A stretch of DNA of 26,402 bases from Bacteroidota bacterium (GTDB lineage Bacteria; Bacteroidota; Bacteroidia; Bacteroidales; Prolixibacteraceae), in NCBI GenBank assembly GCA_013203755.1, contig JABMPI010000647.1, positions 1-26,402 on the forward strand, given 5' to 3'. The position numbers and the translations under genes were made by a program. Positions 23,409 to 26,402 of the stretch are shown in pieces; positions within the stretch are counted from its first letter, which is position 1, and each line of letters starts with the position of its first letter. The notes below the pieces were generated by a model, which was not told where the DNA came from, did not search any database, and saw nothing but the letters and a program-made list of their open reading frames with translations.

Positions 23409-25197
23409 AAATGGAGGGTTACAAATATCAAAAAGTTTGCTAAACAAGCTTGTTGCCTGGCGTATTGCGAACATTTCTGAACGGAATTTCCTTTACATTT
23501 TAAGTTTAGTTGTTGGACTATTGAGTGGTTTAGCAGCTATGATTCTAAAAAATTCAATCCATTTTGTTGCTGAAAAACTTACCCATTGGATTGAGTTTGA
23601 TGGCTTTAGCTATTTGTATTTAGTTTATCCTTTAATCGGGATTTTCCTTACGGTATTATTTGTAAAATTCATTATCAAAGATGATATCGGGCATGGAGTA
23701 TCAAAAATTCTCTATTCTATTTCACGGAAAAGTAGTCGTTTAAAATCCCACAATACATATTCATCAATGTTTGCCAGTTCGTTAACCATCGGTTTTGGTG
23801 GTTCGGTTGGAGCGGAGGCTCCTATTGTTTTAACAGGCGCATCAATAGGTTCCAACCTGGCACGTCTTTTTAAACTTCGTTATAAATACGTAACCTTAAT
23901 GGTTGGGTGTGGTGCGGCTGGAGCAATTGCAGGAATTTTTAACGCGCCAATGGCCGGTATTGTTTTTACGCTGGAAGTATTAATGCTCGATCTTACTATG
24001 GCGTACTTGATTCCCCTTTTGTTATCCGCCATTTCAGCAACAATTATATCCTATTTCTTTATGGGCGAAGGCGTTTTAATACGATTTACTCAAGTAAGCT
24101 CATTTGAAATAAGTAACATTTGGGTTTATATTTTATTGGGAATTTTTACCGGTTTACTGGGATACTATTTTACTAGAGTGTCCATGTATTTTGAACAAAA
24201 ACTGTCGGGTATTAAAAATTGGATATATCGTTTATTTATTGGTGGTATTGTTCTTGGACTTCTGGTTTTTCTTTTCCCTCCACTTTGGGGTGAAGGGTAT
24301 TCTAGTATAATTACCATTTTTAACGGACAAAGTCCTGAATTATTTAATAACTTATTTTTCCCCGGATTAAAAGACAATCCATATTTCATTATTATTGTTT
24401 TGGGGGCAATTCTGGTTTTTAAGGTTTTTGCAATGGCGGCTACAACTGGTTCCGGGGGAAATGGAGGTATATTTGCACCAACCCTTTTTATGGGAGCAAT
24501 TGCCGGTTTTTTTCTTGTAAAACTCTTAAATGTATTTTACGATTTAGGATTGCCGGAAGGCAATTTTGCCTTGGCAGGAATGGCGGGAATGATGGCCGCA
24601 GTAATGCATGCACCATTAACCGGAATATTTTTAACAGCCGAACTTACCGGTGGCTACGGAATGTTCATTCCTTTGCTTATTACTTCAACCGTTGCATACG
24701 TTACAATTATGAGGTTTGAACCGCATTCGGTTTACACAAAGCGTTTGGCAAAGCGGGGCGAATTGATTACTCATCATAAAGACAAAGCCATTTTACGCTC
24801 GATGGAATTGAAACAGTTGATTGAAAATGATTTTGAAATGTTAACACCGGATGCTACATTAAAAAATCTGGTTGAGGCAATTTCAAAATCACAACGAAAC
24901 CTATTTCCTGTAGTTGATAAAGATGGAATTTTAAAAGGAATGGTTAAGCTTTCGGATGTAAAAGACCTGATTTTTGAAGCAGACTTGTATGAAAAAGTAT
25001 TTGTAAAGGATTTAATGTACATGCCCGAATCTTTCATCTCCCCTGCCGATACAATGGAAGTAGTTGCAGAAAAATTTGAAACTTCGGGACGATATAATTT
25101 AGCGGTTATCCACGAAGGAAAATATTTAGGGTTCATTTCGCGTGCTGTTGTTTTTTCAAAATATAGAAAAACATTGCAGTATTTTTCCAACGATTAA
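23392..25197 (+). CDS. ClC-family anion channel/transporter with C-terminal CBS domains (second of tandem pair)
   Basis: 601 residues, a paralogue of the preceding gene over its whole length. Motifs are GHGVS (100-104), GAEAP (140-144, external gating Glu142), GGNGGIFAPTLFMG, and the Tyr in HSVYTKRLAK. The CBS pair at the end begins LIENDFEMLTPDATLKNLVEAISKSQRNLFPVVD. Again the internal proton glutamate is Val (TLEVLML, V196). The filter differs from copy one (GAEAP against GLEGP, HGVS against HGIP), so the two may differ in anion preference or form heterodimers; ClC proteins work as dimers. ATG at 23392 lies within the end of the first gene, indicating translational coupling. The glycosylasparaginase-family gene follows after 27 bp. 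Confidence 0.93.
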   Translation: MFRMFKNGGLQISKSLLNKLVAWRIANISERNFLYILSLVVGLLSGLAAMILKNSIHFVAEKLTHWIEFDGFSYLYLVYPLIGIFLTVLFVKFIIKDDIGHGVSKILYSISRKSSRLKSHNTYSSMFASSLTIGFGGSVGAEAPIVLTGASIGSNLARLFKLRYKYVTLMVGCGAAGAIAGIFNAPMAGIVFTLEVLMLDLTMAYLIPLLLSAISATIISYFFMGEGVLIRFTQVSSFEISNIWVYILLGIFTGLLGYYFTRVSMYFEQKLSGIKNWIYRLFIGGIVLGLLVFLFPPLWGEGYSSIITIFNGQSPELFNNLFFPGLKDNPYFIIIVLGAILVFKVFAMAATTGSGGNGGIFAPTLFMGAIAGFFLVKLLNVFYDLGLPEGNFALAGMAGMMAAVMHAPLTGIFLTAELTGGYGMFIPLLITSTVAYVTIMRFEPHSVYTKRLAKRGELITHHKDKAILRSMELKQLIENDFEMLTPDATLKNLVEAISKSQRNLFPVVDKDGILKGMVKLSDVKDLIFEADLYEKVFVKDLMYMPESFISPADTMEVVAEKFETSGRYNLAVIHEGKYLGFISRAVVFSKYRKTLQYFSND

Positions 25198-25224
25198 TTT
25201 GAATAACAATATAAATAATACGAT

Positions 25225-26217
25225 ATGATTTCTCGTCGCTCATTTATTACAAAAAGCTCGTTGGTTGTTGCCGGAATTGGCTTAGCAAAGACAGGTATTT
25301 CTACTAATTCATTTCAAAACAATAAGTTACCTATTGTAATATCTACTTGGAACCATGGTTTGCCTGCTAATGAAGCAGCCTGGAAAGTACTTTCTGCAGG
25401 TGGTCATTCTCTCGATGCTGTTGAAGCCGGAGTTCGAATACCTGAGGGTGATCCTAAAGTAATAACGGTTGGTTATGGCGGAATTCCCGATGCCGAAGGG
25501 AAAGTTACATTAGATGCCTGTATTATGGACGAAAAAGGCAGGGCAGGTTGTGTTACTTATTTGCAGCACATTAAACACCCGATTTCGGTAGCTCGTTTGG
25601 TAATGGAAAAAACACCACATGTTATGCTAAGTGGGAAAGGTGCGCTGGAATTTGCACTTGATAATGGTTTCAAAAAAGAGAAGCTTTTAACGCCCGAAAG
25701 AAAAGCACACTGGAAAAAATGGAAAAAAGAGAAACGTCAGTTCAGCAATAAAATAAATATTGAAAATCAGGAGATTGAAAATCACGATACCATTGGAATG
25801 CTGGCTATTGACAAAGACGGACGAATTTCTGGTGCTTGCACAACCAGCGGAATGGGTTTTAAAATGCCGGGGAGAGTGGGTGATTCTCCAATTATTGGGG
25901 CCGGACTTTTTGTTGATGGTGAGATTGGTGGTGCCGTTGCAACCGGTTCTGGCGAATTAGTTATGAAAACACTGGGAACTTTTTTAGTCGTTGAATTAAT
26001 GCGCAACGGAATGTCTCCATCGCGTGCGTGCGAAGAGGCAGTAAAAAGGATTGCAAAGAAAATACCTGACTATAAACAGCATCAAATTGGTTATATCGCT
26101 TTAAATAAAGATGGAGAATATGGATCGTTTTGCATCCAGCCCGGATTTAATTTTGCTGTAAAAACAGATGAAAAAACAGAACTGGAAGATGCTGAGGCTT
26201 GGTTGAAAAAGTTGTAA
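25225..26217 (+). CDS. Secreted N4-(beta-N-acetylglucosaminyl)-L-asparaginase family protein
   Basis: This 330-residue Ntn-hydrolase begins with a Tat-like signal (SRRSFITKSSLVVAGIGLA). The alpha part has STWNHGLPANEAAW and GGHSLDAVEAGV, and a Lys-rich loop (160-175) precedes the cleavage site. HDTIGMLAID (187-196) gives the self-processing nucleophile Thr189. The beta part has GRISGACTTSGMGFKMPGRVGDSPIIGAG and GGAVATGSGELVMK, the substrate-binding pattern of glycosylasparaginases. It would cut the link between Asn and GlcNAc in N-glycan stubs, or asparagine-type substrates, outside the cytoplasm, after splitting itself before Thr189. It may be read from the clc promoter. Paired hairpins follow the stop. 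Confidence 0.93.
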   Translation: MISRRSFITKSSLVVAGIGLAKTGISTNSFQNNKLPIVISTWNHGLPANEAAWKVLSAGGHSLDAVEAGVRIPEGDPKVITVGYGGIPDAEGKVTLDACIMDEKGRAGCVTYLQHIKHPISVARLVMEKTPHVMLSGKGALEFALDNGFKKEKLLTPERKAHWKKWKKEKRQFSNKINIENQEIENHDTIGMLAIDKDGRISGACTTSGMGFKMPGRVGDSPIIGAGLFVDGEIGGAVATGSGELVMKTLGTFLVVELMRNGMSPSRACEEAVKRIAKKIPDYKQHQIGYIALNKDGEYGSFCIQPGFNFAVKTDEKTELEDAEAWLKKL

Positions 26218-26225
26218 ATTGGTTT

Positions 26226-26259
26226 ATTTAGCAGGTGACAACAAAGTTACCTGCTAAAT
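26226..26259 (+). other. 14-bp stem-loop after the glycosylasparaginase gene
   Basis: Bases 26226-26239 pair with 26246-26259 (one G-T pair) around the loop AACAAA. There is no T-tract, so it is not a simple terminator. It may stabilise the 3' end or be a protein site. Confidence 0.6.
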
Positions 26260-26271
26260 TGAAAGGCATAA

Positions 26272-26310
26272 AAAAAAAGGTGTTTGTAAAATTTACAAAC
26301 ACCTTTTTTT
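26272..26310. terminator. Bidirectional intrinsic terminator
   Basis: A near-perfect palindrome, seven A plus GGTGTTTGTAAA mirrored by TTTACAAACACC plus seven T, gives a stem with T-tract on both strands. It lies between the plus-strand glycosylasparaginase and the convergent minus-strand Gly-rich gene. Confidence 0.9.
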
Positions 26311-26331
26311 ATATTTCTTAATAGTAGTGGT

Positions 26332-26402
26332 TTACCAACGGTTACCACCACCGCCTCCGCGGTTGTCGTCTCTTCCACCGCCGCCATAACCACCGCCACC
26401 AC
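26332..26402 (-). CDS. Gly-rich C-terminal tail, probably of an RRM RNA-binding protein (partial)
   Basis: Read on minus, the right edge ends GGGGYGGGGRDDNRGGGGGN, then RW and a TAA at 26332. Gly-rich tails with RDD/RGG-like pieces ending in NRW are typical of small RRM-domain RNA-binding proteins of Bacteroidota. The RRM itself would lie outside the window, so this is inference from the tail. It shares the bidirectional terminator with the gene on the other strand. Confidence 0.6.
   Translation of the reverse strand, partial: GGGGYGGGGRDDNRGGGGGNRW

Overview
The window looks like chromosomal DNA of a Bacteroidota bacterium, probably of the Marinilabiliales/Prolixibacteraceae type. This is inferred from gene content and style. 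DNA is AT-rich, Shine-Dalgarno sequences are mostly absent, several start regions carry the Bacteroidota -7 box TAnnTTTG, and the families are typical (PorT-like barrel, Gre-domain protein with a long coiled coil, ftsK-lolA pair, PEP carboxykinase, three-part transhydrogenase). No tRNA, rRNA, CRISPR array or intact mobile element was seen.

Layout. Positions 1-8550 are a minus-strand series. In transcription order it runs pntAA-pntAB-pntB (energy-linked transhydrogenase, with a promoter carrying a perfect 20-bp palindrome and a strong terminator), a Gre-domain protein, a secreted metallophosphoesterase, a PorT-like beta-barrel protein, and a large exported protein that continues past the left edge. 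That last protein joins a PD40-type propeller, a hydrazine-synthase-alpha-like region, two CXXCH haem motifs and a formylglycine-generating-enzyme-like domain.

Positions 8699-11330 look damaged. A BASS-family transporter has lost the frame of its N-terminus, a 75-codon C-terminal remnant of a second ornithine carbamoyltransferase lies between 15-bp direct repeats, and a WecA/MraY-like sugar-phosphate transferase is split by a one-base insertion. The intact ornithine carbamoyltransferase gene follows at 11566-12564.

Positions 12944-20853 are core housekeeping: ftsK-lolA on plus, pyruvate kinase and aroQ on minus (pyk converges on lolA with one base between the stops), a XerC/D-type recombinase, and pckA, whose codon choice is that of a highly expressed gene. 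Pyk and PckA act on the PEP node, and the pnt operon sets NADH/NADPH balance.

Positions 20854-21629 are a 776-bp gene-free stretch with a UACG-loop terminator, REP-like hairpins and a five-copy 41-bp tandem repeat. Then come two tandem, overlapping ClC-type anion transporter genes with CBS domains, a glycosylasparaginase-family enzyme with a signal peptide, a pair of strong hairpins, and the Gly-rich C-terminal tail of a minus-strand gene cut by the right edge.

The most unusual items are the hydrazine-synthase-like/FGE-like fusion, the palindromic operator at pnt, the paired ClC genes without the internal gating glutamate, the 41-bp repeat array, and the cluster of damaged genes at 8.7-11.3 kb.
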